Shown piece by piece: positions 42,045 to 51,452 of a stretch of 64,000 bases of DNA. The position numbers and the translations under genes are program-made. The notes beneath the pieces are model-generated. The model made no database searches. It was not told the DNA's origin and was given only the letters and a program-made list of their open reading frames with translations. This DNA is from Brevibacillus daliensis (GTDB lineage: Bacteria; Bacillota; Bacilli; Brevibacillales; Brevibacillaceae): positions 1-64,000 of the forward strand of contig NZ_JAJISB010000008.1 in the NCBI RefSeq assembly GCF_021245735.1, read 5' to 3'. Each line of letters starts with the position of its first letter. Position 1 is the stretch's first letter.

Positions 42045-43565
42045 ATGATTTATGCCGCACCTAATCAGTCAGAAGCCATAGTTTCATTCAAGACCCGCTA
42101 CGACAATTACATCGGAGGCAAATGGGTGGCTCCTGTTAAGGGAGGATACTTTGAAAATGTAACTCCTGTTACAGGAAAAGCGTTTTGCGAAGTAGCCCGC
42201 TCTACAGAAGAAGATATTGAATTGGCACTGGATGCAGCACATGAAGCCAAGGAAGCGTGGGGACGAACATCAGCTACGGAACGAGCGAATATGTTAAATT
42301 GTATTGCAGATCGAATGCAGGAAAATTTGGAAATGCTGGCCGTAGCAGAAACGTGGGAAAACGGAAAACCAGTACGTGAGACGATGGCAGCAGATATTCC
42401 GCTCGCTATTGATCATTTCCGCTATTTTGCAGGGTGCATTCGTTCACAGGAAGGATCGCTCAGTCAGGTGGATGACGACACTGTAGCGTACCATTTCCAT
42501 GAGCCATTAGGTGTTGTCGGTCAAATTATTCCATGGAACTTCCCTCTGCTTATGGCAACATGGAAGCTGGCGCCAGCACTAGCTGCAGGAAATTGTGTCG
42601 TGTTAAAACCAGCAGAGCAAACCCCTGCTTCCATTATGCTGTTAATGGAATTAATTGGCGATTTAATTCCTCCAGGTGTGGTTAACGTGGTGAACGGTTT
42701 CGGACTGGAAGCAGGTAAGCCACTAGCTCAAAGTAATCGAATTGCCAAGATTGCTTTTACAGGCGAGACCACAACTGGTCGATTGATTATGCAATATGCA
42801 TCGCAAAATATTATTCCTGTAACGCTGGAGCTGGGTGGTAAGTCTCCTAATATCTTCTTTGAAGATGTGTGTGCAAAAGATGATGCATTCTTTAATAAAG
42901 CTATTGAGGGCTTTGTGCTCTTTGCATTGAACCAAGGTGAGGTTTGCACGTGCCCATCTCGAGCTCTCATCCACGAATCGATCTATGACACATTCATGGA
43001 GCGTGCCTTGGCTCGTGTAGAAGCAATTAAACAAGGCAATCCACTAGATACAACAACAATGATTGGAGCACAGGCATCCTCAGAACAACTGGAAAAAATC
43101 CTTTCCTATCTGGATATAGGTAAACAGGAAGGTGCTGAATGCTTGATCGGAGGAGAGCGTAACTTCCTAGCCGATGATCTGGCTGGTGGCTACTACGTGA
43201 AACCAACCGTGTTCAAAGGACATAACCGGATGAGAATTTTCCAAGAGGAAATATTCGGCCCGGTTGTCAGTGTGACGACCTTTACAGATACTGAAGAAGC
43301 ACTTGCGATCGCCAATGATACACTTTATGGTTTGGGAGCAGGTGTATGGAGCAGAGACATGAATCAGGCATACCGCATGGGCCGCTCCATTCAGGCAGGA
43401 CGTGTATGGACGAACTGCTACCATGCGTATCCAGCACATGCCGCATTTGGTGGATACAAAAACTCTGGTATTGGAAGAGAAAACCACAAAATGATGCTCT
43501 CTCACTATCAGCAAACCAAAAACGTGCTGGTTAGTTACAGCGATCAGGCGTTAGGCTTCTTCTAA
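42045..43565 (+). CDS. NAD-dependent aldehyde dehydrogenase (acetaldehyde/AldB-type)
   Basis: The 506-residue enzyme follows the AldB/AcoD subgroup, which oxidises acetaldehyde and similar short aldehydes. Markers are [32 protein letters not shown] for [18 protein letters not shown] with the catalytic Glu, and [14 protein letters not shown] with catalytic C301. GGGGAGG precedes the ATG. A DUF779 gene starts one base after its stop, a pairing common for this subgroup. It could oxidise acetaldehyde formed by the eut lyase, although the loci are 20 kb apart and nothing shows co-regulation. Confidence 0.92.
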   Translation: MIYAAPNQSEAIVSFKTRYDNYIGGKWVAPVKGGYFENVTPVTGKAFCEVARSTEEDIELALDAAHEAKEAWGRTSATERANMLNCIADRMQENLEMLAVAETWENGKPVRETMAADIPLAIDHFRYFAGCIRSQEGSLSQVDDDTVAYHFHEPLGVVGQIIPWNFPLLMATWKLAPALAAGNCVVLKPAEQTPASIMLLMELIGDLIPPGVVNVVNGFGLEAGKPLAQSNRIAKIAFTGETTTGRLIMQYASQNIIPVTLELGGKSPNIFFEDVCAKDDAFFNKAIEGFVLFALNQGEVCTCPSRALIHESIYDTFMERALARVEAIKQGNPLDTTTMIGAQASSEQLEKILSYLDIGKQEGAECLIGGERNFLADDLAGGYYVKPTVFKGHNRMRIFQEEIFGPVVSVTTFTDTEEALAIANDTLYGLGAGVWSRDMNQAYRMGRSIQAGRVWTNCYHAYPAHAAFGGYKNSGIGRENHKMMLSHYQQTKNVLVSYSDQALGFF

Positions 43566-43566
43566 G

Positions 43567-43920
43567 ATGGATGCGGTAGCAAAAGTTCTCGCAACTGACG
43601 AAGCACTGGCACTGATTGAACGTCTGAAGCAAAAGCATGGTCCGCTCCTATTTCACCAATCAGGAGGATGCTGCGACGGCAGTTCCCCCATGTGTTATCC
43701 AGAAGGTGAGCTCTTGATAGGGAATCACGATGTGAAGCTGGGAGAAATAGGGGGTTGTCCTTTCTATATGAGTGAAGCTCAGTATGAATACTGGAAACAT
43801 ACCCAATTAATTATTGATGTTGTAGAAGGAAGAGGCGGCATGTTTTCATTGGAAGGACCCGAGGGAGTGCGGTTTTTGACGCGTTCCAAGGTGTTTCCTG
43901 CTGCTCGGAGGGATGAATAA
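43567..43920 (+). CDS. DUF779 domain-containing protein
   Basis: The 117-residue protein matches DUF779: LLFHQSGGCCDGSSPMCYPE is its Cys-rich core, followed by IGGCPFYMSEAQYEYWKHTQ and FSLEGPEGVRFLTRS at the end. The Cys and Glu residues might bind a metal, but the function is unknown. It follows the aldehyde dehydrogenase with a one-base gap and no separate promoter, so a role in that enzyme's activity or assembly is plausible. Start ATG 43567 relies on translational coupling. Confidence 0.88.
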   Translation: MDAVAKVLATDEALALIERLKQKHGPLLFHQSGGCCDGSSPMCYPEGELLIGNHDVKLGEIGGCPFYMSEAQYEYWKHTQLIIDVVEGRGGMFSLEGPEGVRFLTRSKVFPAARRDE

Positions 43921-43933
43921 ATCTAGTAAAAAG

Positions 43934-43974
43934 AAGAATGACTCCAGATATTATGCTGGAGTCATTCTTTTTAA
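43934..43974 (+). terminator. Rho-independent terminator
   Basis: AAGAATGACTCCAG (43934-43947) pairs with CTGGAGTCATTCTT (43956-43969), followed by TTTT. It ends the aldehyde dehydrogenase operon. Confidence 0.9.
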
Positions 43975-44439
43975 GTGAGGAAATCCGATTTTGTGAATTG
44001 ACTTTTGTTCAATGTCAGGCGTTGAAGTTAGGTATTCTATCTTGTGCGAATCTGATACGAGAAGGTATTTAGATTAATAAGACAATAACAGGTTTTTGAG
44101 GGAACTTTCAAATTCCTTATATTCCTAACAGCCAATTCTATAAGAACATTCACTTCCAAATCAACAGAAATATTCTTGCTCAGGATCCCGCGAAAAATTA
44201 CGGCAAATCAAGAAAAAGGGAGATCGGCTCTAATTTGAAGAGGTTAAACCGGATCTTGATAATATTGAGATTTTTAAAATGATTACGACGATTCCGATTA
44301 ATCGCACAGTAGTACCATGATATAAACGATTCAAAAAGAAAATAAAGTATTAAGTTTATTTCGTAAGTCATAGGAAGAACAACAGTATGGTTAAGAGTCT
44401 TTATACTAATTTACAATGTAGGCATAGGAGGTCGTGCCC
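43975..44439. other. Intergenic region with a possible gene-end remnant
   Basis: A plus-strand frame around 44190-44320 reads REKLRQIKKKGDRL, a TAA, then FEEVKPDLDNIEIFKMITTI and PINRTVVP to TGA 44318-44320. It looks like the tail of a protein with a nonsense codon, but I cannot name it. TATACT at 44402-44407 could be the -10 of the PRD regulator gene. Nothing else is supported. Confidence 0.35.
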
Positions 44440-46284
44440 ATGAGAGATCGATATACAAAGATTCTACATATCCTTCAAAACTCAAATGGATTTGTCACAG
44501 GGACAGATATTAGTGAACAATTACATATTAGTTCAAGGACAGTGGTAAATGACATCAAAGACTTGAATGAAAATTATCTTATTGGCGCACTGATCGTTTC
44601 AAACAAACGTCAAGGTTATCGGCTAAAAGGAGAGATAGCTGGATTCAAGCAAGGCCAACATATTGAGTTTGAGGATCGTGGATTTTACATAATCAAAATA
44701 CTGCTGGAATCAAAGGAGCTCACGACCTATGAACAATTATCTCAATTAATCTATTTTTCACCACAAACGATCCGATCTGATATTCAACGGATATCGCAAA
44801 TGATAACATCTCAAAAAAGAAATCTCGCAATAGAGGTATTACCATTTCAAGGTATTCGTTTAGAGGGAGATGAACTTGATAAACGATTACTACTTGAAAG
44901 TTTGTTTAGAAAAAACTTTATGACGATAAAAGAGCTTCATTTAGAGTTGTCTGAACGTTTTCTTGATTGGATTGTTATTGAAGAAATAGAACAGGTAATA
45001 ACCATCGTTATTGATAACGTTACAAAATATATGGTGAATATTCCACCAGAAAAGTTAAGTAGTTTAGTAGCACATTTAATTATAGCCGTATGTCGAATTA
45101 GACAAAATTACGAGATTTATGAAGGGAAAGTGGATGAACAATTATTAGCTTACGAGGAATATGATTTAGCGTCAAAAATCATTGATGAAATTGAAGAAGC
45201 TTTCCAGATGGAGATAGGCTCGTTAGAAAGGTATTATTTCTGCTTGCATCTTATGAGTCAACGAATCATTGTAAATTTTTATGATTTTGAAAGTAGTTTT
45301 CCCCATGACCTGATGGTCAGAATAAAAAATATCTTAAAAGAACTTGGTATGCAATATGGCTTACATTTTCACGAGGATCGTCAATTATTGACAGGTCTCC
45401 TCTATCATTTAACCAAAGCACAATACCCATTGAGGTATCAATTGTATGTAGAAAATCCTTTTATTTCTCATATAAAAATGGAATATCTTCTTGCTTACCA
45501 TATATCGGTATTATTTGCTCATTCCTTGGAGATGAAAATGAACTTTTTTCTACCTGAAAGTGAAATTGCCTATATTTCTCTCCATATTGCAGCACATATC
45601 GAAAGAACTAAAAGGAATAAGGGAGTTGTTGCAATTGTATCTGGAAGTGGTGTTGGTACTTCTATCATACTAAAACAAAAAATTCAGAGGCACTTTCTTC
45701 ACATAGAAATTGATGGAGTATACTCCCTGCAAATGTTAGATAAGATCAGTAATGATGTTATGTTGATTGTTTCAACAATAGATGTGGAAAAGAAAGGGAT
45801 TCCTGTTGTTAGAGTTAATGAATTTCTTGATGAAACTGATCTAGAAAAAATTGAAATCGCTATCAATCAGGGTTACTTAGATCGCGCACTAAGCAAAGAA
45901 AGATTTATTCTCTTAGACGAAAAGAATAAGCAAGATATTTTAGTAGAAATGACTAAAAGAATGAATATCAACCATATGCTAGAGAGTATTTTCATAAGAG
46001 AAGAGATGTCTTCAACTGAGATTGGGAATTTTGTAGCAATGCCTCACCCAATCGAGAGATTCGATATAGCAGAAACAATGATTTTTGTTGCTATTAACAA
46101 AAAGCCTGTTTTGTGGGGAAATACAAATGTACAACTAGTTTTTCTAATCTTACCGGGTGAGATAGATAGGGAAAATCACTATAAAGTTTTTAATCAACTT
46201 TATCAGCTGGTCAAATCAAAAGAAAGAGTGCAAGAGATTGTTCAGGCAACGGATTTCCACACTTTTATGGAAGTACTGCACTAA
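44440..46284 (+). CDS. PRD-containing PTS-linked transcriptional activator (BglG/MtlR type)
   Basis: The 614-residue regulator has domains in the usual order. A helix-turn-helix lies at about 5-60 (VTGTDISEQLHISSRTVVND), a second Mga-like one at about 85-125, two PTS regulation domains at about 175-385, an EIIB-like domain near 395-480 and an EIIA-like domain at 475-614 with the His motif AMPHPIERF. The EIIB-like loop is VSGSGVGTS, with Ser where phosphorylatable members have Cys. AGGAGGT fixes ATG 44440. It lies just before the PTS genes it most likely activates when their substrate is present. Confidence 0.9.
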   Translation: MRDRYTKILHILQNSNGFVTGTDISEQLHISSRTVVNDIKDLNENYLIGALIVSNKRQGYRLKGEIAGFKQGQHIEFEDRGFYIIKILLESKELTTYEQLSQLIYFSPQTIRSDIQRISQMITSQKRNLAIEVLPFQGIRLEGDELDKRLLLESLFRKNFMTIKELHLELSERFLDWIVIEEIEQVITIVIDNVTKYMVNIPPEKLSSLVAHLIIAVCRIRQNYEIYEGKVDEQLLAYEEYDLASKIIDEIEEAFQMEIGSLERYYFCLHLMSQRIIVNFYDFESSFPHDLMVRIKNILKELGMQYGLHFHEDRQLLTGLLYHLTKAQYPLRYQLYVENPFISHIKMEYLLAYHISVLFAHSLEMKMNFFLPESEIAYISLHIAAHIERTKRNKGVVAIVSGSGVGTSIILKQKIQRHFLHIEIDGVYSLQMLDKISNDVMLIVSTIDVEKKGIPVVRVNEFLDETDLEKIEIAINQGYLDRALSKERFILLDEKNKQDILVEMTKRMNINHMLESIFIREEMSSTEIGNFVAMPHPIERFDIAETMIFVAINKKPVLWGNTNVQLVFLILPGEIDRENHYKVFNQLYQLVKSKERVQEIVQATDFHTFMEVLH

Positions 46285-46434
46285 TACCAAAGTATTTTAT
46301 CTTCTGGACCATGGGTCAGATAACATCGTTTTCTTGTTATCTCGAATCATTTGGTGAAAGGAGTGATGCCTGAAAATGACTGATAGTAAAACAAGTTAGT
46401 ACAAAAAAGGACAGTGAGGAGAAAAGAGAAAAAT

Positions 46435-46893
46435 ATGGAATTGAAGGAAGTAGTACACGAGAGTATTGTGAAAATTTTCCCAGAGTCTATTAACCAGGAA
46501 GAGGTGTTACGCCATCTTAGTAACTTGCTACTGGAAGAAGATTATGTGAAAGAAAGCTTTTCGAGAGGAGTATTAAAAAGAGAAAGGGAATTTCCAACCG
46601 GATTGGAATTAGAGAGAATTCATGTGGCGATTCCACACACTGAAGTAGAGCATGTGAAAGAAGCAGCAATAGCTGTCGGGATTGTTAAACAAGGCACGAC
46701 ATTTGCTAATATGCAAAATCCACTCAAATCCGTAAAGGTTCATGTTGTATTTATGCTTGCCTTGGAAAAAAGCGAATCTCATATGGAAATACTAGGAAAA
46801 CTTATGGACATGATTCAGGATGATAAAATTTTAGAAAAGTTAATAGAGTCCAATACAGCTTCAGAAGTTATACAGGTTATTCGAAATACATGA
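46435..46893 (+). CDS. PTS EIIA component (galactitol/fructose-like)
   Basis: The 152-residue protein is a soluble EIIA that takes phosphate from HPr. The active His lies in HVAIPHTEVEHVKEAAIAVG, and the sequence ends with the usual helix (MDMIQDDKILEKLIESNTAS). Similarity is greatest to GatA-like members. I chose ATG 46435 over GTG 46414, since GAGGAG at 46416-46421 would serve it and the first residues then fit the family. It is the first structural gene of the PTS operon; a small AGATAAC/GTTATCT stem (46318-46342) lies in its leader. Confidence 0.88.
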   Translation: MELKEVVHESIVKIFPESINQEEVLRHLSNLLLEEDYVKESFSRGVLKREREFPTGLELERIHVAIPHTEVEHVKEAAIAVGIVKQGTTFANMQNPLKSVKVHVVFMLALEKSESHMEILGKLMDMIQDDKILEKLIESNTASEVIQVIRNT

Positions 46894-46942
46894 TTACACA
46901 TCAACTTACAAACGAAATACAAAAAAGAAAGGTGATTATGAT

Positions 46943-47221
46943 ATGAAAAGAGTTGCTGTTTGTTGTGGAACAGGTGCTGCTACATCAACGATTGCGATGA
47001 GTAAACTAAAAGCGTACATTCAAGAGAATGGTTTAAAAGTTCATTTAACACAATCCAGAATTCCAGATATTACGAATCGTCAAAGTGATTTTGATTTTAT
47101 TGTCTCAACTATAGCTGTTCCGCCATCAATAAAAATCAAAACACTGAATGCATTACCTCTCTTGACCAATATGGGAAAAGATAAGTTTTTTGCAGAATTT
47201 GAAGCAGCCCTCAAAGAGTAA
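46943..47221 (+). CDS. PTS EIIB component (galactitol-like)
   Basis: The 92-residue protein is a GatB-type EIIB. Its phosphorylation loop VAVCCGTGAATSTIAMSKLK carries C8 directly before GTG. It passes phosphate from EIIA to the incoming sugar on EIIC. AGAAAGGTG precedes the ATG, and eiiC follows after 44 bases. The sugar is not evident from this small subunit. Confidence 0.9.
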   Translation: MKRVAVCCGTGAATSTIAMSKLKAYIQENGLKVHLTQSRIPDITNRQSDFDFIVSTIAVPPSIKIKTLNALPLLTNMGKDKFFAEFEAALKE

Positions 47222-47265
47222 GTAAAAAAGAATATTGATAATAAAACAACTAAGGAGGGCATCAG

Positions 47266-48609
47266 ATGGAATTTCTCCAAAAAGTGGTAGATCTTGGGGC
47301 GTTTGTACTTCTACCAATCATTATCTTCTTATTTGGTTTAGTTTTACGCACTAAACCAGGCACAGCATTTCGTGCAGGATTGACTGTTGGTATTGGATTT
47401 ATCGGTATTAACGTTATTATTCAATTATTGTCGAGCAGTTTAGGTCCGGCAGCTCAAGCGATGGTTCAAAGATTTGGGAGTAATCTAAGTGTAATTGACG
47501 TAGGATGGCCTGCGGCAGCGGCAATTTCTTTTGGGACCTCAGTAGGAGCACTAGCAATCCCGATTGGTTTAGGTGTTAACATTATTTTATTAATATTTGG
47601 TTTAACGAAGACGTTAAATGTAGATTTGTGGAACCTGTGGCATGCCGCATTTACAGGATCACTTGTATTTATGATGACGAATGATTTTGGATTGGGTGTA
47701 TTGACTACCTTAGTTCATACCATTTTGATTCTGGTGTTATCAGATTTAACAGCACCTCATGTTGAAAAGTACTTTGGTTATCCAAAAATTGCATTTCCTC
47801 ACGCAACGGCTACTCCATATTATTTGTTTGCAATACCACTAGAAAAACTGTTTAATTCAATTCCTGGTTTCCGTAATTTAAAAGCAGACCCGGAAGCAAT
47901 ACAAAATAGACTAGGTGTTTTTGGAGAAACGGCAGTATTAGGTTTGATTCTTGGGGTTATGATTGGTATCTTGGCAGGATACGATTTAAAAGGAGTAAGC
48001 CAATTAGGTGTTCAGACTGCTGCGGTTATGATGCTCTTGCCTCGTATGGTATCTATTTTAATGGAAGGGTTGCTACCGATTTCAGAAGCCGCCTCCGAAT
48101 TAGTTAAAAGTAAATTTCCACATCGGGATGTTTACATAGGAATGGATGCAGCATTAGCGGTAGGACATCCGGCGGTTATCGCATCTTCTCTACTTTTAAT
48201 TCCGATTACATTGGGTCTGGCTGTACTTATTCCTGGTAATACAGTGTTACCATTTGCTGACTTGGCTACTATTCCATTTATGATTTGTCTAATGGTTCCG
48301 ATCTTCCGTGGAAACGTAATTCGTATTGTATTAGCTGGAACAATTGCAATAGGCGTTGGCTTGATGATTGCGACTTATGCTGCTCCAATGATTACGGCAG
48401 CTGCAAAAACAGTTGGCTTCCAATTTCCAGATGGGGCATCAGGTATTTCCTCATTAGTTGATGGGGCTGTACCAACCACAGCACTATTCTTATTTGCAGG
48501 TAAATATGGTTACATTGCGGTTGGTCTAATTGGTCTTCTAACTTTGGCTATGGCATTCTATATCAAAAACCGCGATAAAAAATTAGTAGCATCTCAAGGT
48601 AACGAATAA
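47266..48609 (+). CDS. PTS EIIC component (galactitol family permease)
   Basis: The 447-residue membrane protein has 10 or more hydrophobic segments and belongs to the GatC family of EIIC permeases (LVLRTKPGTAFRAGLTVGIG, FIGINVIIQLLSSSLGPAAQ). The later GMDAALAVGHPAVIASSLLL region carries residues thought to bind the sugar. Family members import galactitol, arabitol or other alditols and pentoses. AAGGAGG precedes ATG 47266. Its stop is 53 bases before the class II aldolase gene, so uptake and cleavage are likely linked. Confidence 0.9.
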   Translation: MEFLQKVVDLGAFVLLPIIIFLFGLVLRTKPGTAFRAGLTVGIGFIGINVIIQLLSSSLGPAAQAMVQRFGSNLSVIDVGWPAAAAISFGTSVGALAIPIGLGVNIILLIFGLTKTLNVDLWNLWHAAFTGSLVFMMTNDFGLGVLTTLVHTILILVLSDLTAPHVEKYFGYPKIAFPHATATPYYLFAIPLEKLFNSIPGFRNLKADPEAIQNRLGVFGETAVLGLILGVMIGILAGYDLKGVSQLGVQTAAVMMLLPRMVSILMEGLLPISEAASELVKSKFPHRDVYIGMDAALAVGHPAVIASSLLLIPITLGLAVLIPGNTVLPFADLATIPFMICLMVPIFRGNVIRIVLAGTIAIGVGLMIATYAAPMITAAAKTVGFQFPDGASGISSLVDGAVPTTALFLFAGKYGYIAVGLIGLLTLAMAFYIKNRDKKLVASQGNE

Positions 48610-48662
48610 AAATTTTTCTATTTAAATTGTACTACTATATCTATGGGGAGGAAAAATTAGTT

Positions 48663-49304
48663 ATGTTAGAAGATTTGAAAAAAACAACTTGGAAATTAAA
48701 TCTAGAATTACCTAAAAACAATTTAATTACCATGACGAGTGGTAATGTAAGTGCACGCGATCCTCAAACAAATCTTGTAGTAATAAAACCAAGCGGTATT
48801 GCTTATGAAGATTTGCAACCGGAAGATATGATTGTTGTTAACATGGAAGGGGAAATAATAGAAGGAACGTATAAACCTTCTGTCGATACAAAAACACATC
48901 TATATGTCTATCGCAATCGTCCGGATGTTCATGGAGTTGTCCATACTCATTCTCCGTATGCAACTAGTTTTGCAGTCATTGGTCGAGAAATTCCACCAGT
49001 TACAACCGTTGTATGTGATATATTTGGTGGACCAGTCCCTGTAGGTCCCTATGCAAGGATTGGTGGAAATGAGATCGGAAAGGCTATAGTTGAACATATT
49101 GGCGACTCTACTGCGATTCTATTACAAAATCATGGCGTATTCACCATTGGAAAAACTGCAAAAGAAGCAGTAAAGGCAGCTGTTGTGGTTGAAGATGTCG
49201 CAAAAATTATACATTTAGCACAACAAAAAGGGGATCCAATTGTAATTCCTGCAGAAGAGGTGCAGAGAGAACATGAGTTTTATCAAACTGCCTATGGTCA
49301 ATAA
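48663..49304 (+). CDS. Class II aldolase/epimerase (AraD/FucA family)
   Basis: The 213-residue enzyme belongs to the zinc-dependent family of L-ribulose-5-phosphate 4-epimerase and L-fuculose-1-phosphate aldolase. Visible are TMTSGNVSARDPQTNLVVIK, the acidic KPSVDTKTHLYVYR, the zinc His pair in VVHTHSPYATSF and the third His in LLQNHGVFTIG. Some motifs favour the epimerase-type group. It would act on the phosphosugar delivered by the PTS genes before it. I chose ATG 48663; GGGGAGG lies 14 bases upstream, so spacing is long. Confidence 0.87.
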   Translation: MLEDLKKTTWKLNLELPKNNLITMTSGNVSARDPQTNLVVIKPSGIAYEDLQPEDMIVVNMEGEIIEGTYKPSVDTKTHLYVYRNRPDVHGVVHTHSPYATSFAVIGREIPPVTTVVCDIFGGPVPVGPYARIGGNEIGKAIVEHIGDSTAILLQNHGVFTIGKTAKEAVKAAVVVEDVAKIIHLAQQKGDPIVIPAEEVQREHEFYQTAYGQ

Positions 49305-49371
49305 TTTCACAACTAAAGTAATAGCCAAGAGTTAATCATAGATAGAAATGGATTGGGAAGAAAGTAAAATC

Positions 49372-49504
49372 CTAAGAGGCGATCAATTCCCGATATTCAA
49401 CTGGGTAGAGGTCGCCTAGTTTTTTCTGGAAACGTTCATAGATATAGTAGTTGATGTATTCAGTAATTAGATTGCGTGAGGTAATTTCATTTATGGCTTT
49501 TTAA
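49372..49504 (-). pseudogene. C-terminal remnant of an IS3-family OrfB transposase
   Basis: Minus-strand codons read TSRNLITEYINYYIYERFQK then KLGDLYPVEYRELIAS, the characteristic end of IS150-group OrfB, stopping at TAG 49372-49374. It differs from the element at 32895. No terminal repeat or catalytic part is present. Confidence 0.75.
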
Positions 49505-49649
49505 GGTAAAGCTTTTCGGTTTTAAAAGATTGCTGTAGTGATTTGTTAGATAACTTGGTATTTTCAAATAATCTTCTACCAAAATCATGTCAATTGGTAT
49601 AATAGTATAGCCATAGATAAAACGTGAACTAGGAAGAGAGGGGGGACTA

Positions 49650-50036
49650 CTGATAAAAAAGGGAAGAACTCTATTCATTTCAATCGGAGCAATCATTATA
49701 ATTCTTGCAACACTCGCCATCACTTTTGTTTTATTCTTACCATCACCTATCGAAAAAGTCTCAGCACTTGAAATCCTGATTAAAATCGAAAAAGCAAATG
49801 GAAAACTGATAAAGCTTGGGGAAGATGTGAGTGCGACGTGGTACGGAGCTAAGTTTAATCAAGGCGAATCGGTAGACCATATGAAACGGAAAATGGAAGA
49901 GAAAGGTTGGACGTATTTGACTCAGGAGGGTTCAGGATACTTTTTCGAGAAAGGAAAAGAGAAAGCTATTATAACTTCGCAATCTTTCTCCTTTAAAAAT
50001 GTATTATTTAAGGTCCCTGTGGAAATTGATCTGTAA
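49650..50036 (+). CDS. Small membrane-anchored protein, apparent CTG start
   Basis: An open frame runs from a TAG at 49614 to TAA 50034. It encodes a basic start (IKKGRTLF), one membrane helix (ISIGAIIIILATLAITFVLF) and a soluble domain (SALEILIKIEKANGKLIKLG, then MKRKMEEKGWTYLTQEGSGY). No ATG, GTG or TTG precedes the helix in this frame. CTG at 49650, 4-8 bases after GAGGGGGGA, is the best start, giving 128 residues. A GTG at 49827 would yield only the last 69 residues without the helix. The family is not recognised. Confidence 0.6.
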   Translation: MIKKGRTLFISIGAIIIILATLAITFVLFLPSPIEKVSALEILIKIEKANGKLIKLGEDVSATWYGAKFNQGESVDHMKRKMEEKGWTYLTQEGSGYFFEKGKEKAIITSQSFSFKNVLFKVPVEIDL

Positions 50037-50065
50037 TTTGACGTTTCTAGGTATGAACATAAAAA

Positions 50066-50115
50066 GAAAAGCTTCAAAGGAGAGTGTTTGTCTGCCACAC
50101 ACCATTGAAGCCTTT
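50066..50115. terminator. Bidirectional terminator between convergent genes
   Basis: AAAAGCTTCAA at about 50068 pairs with TTGAAGCCTTTTTT near 50105-50115 around an imperfect inner stem. It lies between the small membrane protein gene and the convergent MFS gene. Confidence 0.7.
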
Positions 50116-50120
50116 TTTAC

Positions 50121-51296
50121 TTATTTAACTACATGATCTAGTTCAACCGTAAGTCGTTCAGTTTTCGGTAAGAAGAAGCAAAGAATCGCTCCTACTGCTG
50201 GCATTAACACGATTGCACATAGAATCGGGAAAAGTCCATAGCTGTCAGCTGCAACACCCAGCATAAGCTGAACAATACCTGCGATACCACCTGTAAGGCC
50301 GATTACTAGTGAAGAAGCAAGACCTGCTCGCTCAGGCATAAGTTCCTGTGCATACACCACTGAAACAGAGAAAGTAGACATCATTACTAGACCTAGTAAG
50401 AAAAGACAGATCATAGCTGCAACTCCGCTGATCCAGGGAAGAAGCAGGGCAAGAGGTGTGCTCAATACTAACGAATATTGGGTTACGTGACGCATCCCGA
50501 ACCTGTCACCGAGCGGTCCACCAGCAATTGTACCTAGCGCACCACCACTAAGTAACAAGAAGGTAAACACCCAAACCTCGTCCGTTGATAATCCATAGGT
50601 AGCTATATAATAGAGTGGTAAAAAAGTAAGTATCCCAGTATTAGCGATACTTCGACTTGCAACAACTGCAACAAGGGCTACTATTCCAGGATGAATTGGG
50701 GGTTTTCCCCCTTGTGCCCCTTTCTTTTTAAGAGGAGCATGACCAGTTTCGGTCTTCATGGTAAAAAACAGAAAGAATAGACTAAATAGTATGGCAATCA
50801 TCCCGAGCCATATGGTACCATCTGTGCCTGTTTGTGTAAGAAACCATAAACTTACCGGTGCGAGTGCCATTCCTGAGTTTCCACCGATTTGAAAAACGGA
50901 TTGAATGGAACCACGATTTTTTCCTGGTAATCGATGAACACAACGATTAGCATCTGGATGAAAGGCAGCTGAACCAAAGGAAGCTAGTAATACAGCAACC
51001 AGCAATAAAATAAACTGATCAGACAGATAAATAATGAACATGCCCGCACCTAACAGGAAGAACCCAAGCGGGATAAACCACGGTTTTTCACGACGATCAG
51101 AAAATGTTGCTAGTAGGGGTTGCAGGAATCCACCAACCAGCCCGTGAAAAAGTACAATCGTACTCATCTGGGTGTAACTAAGACCATACCAAATATGTAA
51201 TAATGGGAGAATGGCGATATAAATATTGTACAAAAAATCATTTGCCAAATGAGACGTGCTTAATAGACCTAGTCTGATCCTCTTGTTTTGAAACAA
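50121..51296 (-). CDS. MFS transporter, fosmidomycin-resistance (Fsr) type
   Basis: The 391-residue, twelve-helix protein matches the Fsr subfamily: STSHLANDFLYNIYIAILPL at the start, and SFGSAAFHPDANRCVHRLPG, a modified form of the family FHP-E-R motif. NRGSIQSVFQIGGNSGMALA follows, and GGPLGDRFGMRHVTQ marks the second half. It should export a small drug or metabolite by proton antiport; fosmidomycin is only the name-giving substrate. It is monocistronic on the minus strand, ending at a bidirectional terminator. Confidence 0.85.
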   Translation of the reverse strand: MFQNKRIRLGLLSTSHLANDFLYNIYIAILPLLHIWYGLSYTQMSTIVLFHGLVGGFLQPLLATFSDRREKPWFIPLGFFLLGAGMFIIYLSDQFILLLVAVLLASFGSAAFHPDANRCVHRLPGKNRGSIQSVFQIGGNSGMALAPVSLWFLTQTGTDGTIWLGMIAILFSLFFLFFTMKTETGHAPLKKKGAQGGKPPIHPGIVALVAVVASRSIANTGILTFLPLYYIATYGLSTDEVWVFTFLLLSGGALGTIAGGPLGDRFGMRHVTQYSLVLSTPLALLLPWISGVAAMICLFLLGLVMMSTFSVSVVYAQELMPERAGLASSLVIGLTGGIAGIVQLMLGVAADSYGLFPILCAIVLMPAVGAILCFFLPKTERLTVELDHVVK

Positions 51297-51452
51297 GAAA
51301 AGCCCTTCTTTCTTTCTATGATGGTTTCGATTATAGTCTTACACCCTATAAGAAAACAAGGATTTTTCTAATTATTCAAATAGCGAAGTGTAATTTATTT
51401 GATCGATGGCAAGAAAATGAATGTATGGAAAAGAGCGGAGGCGATGTATCCC

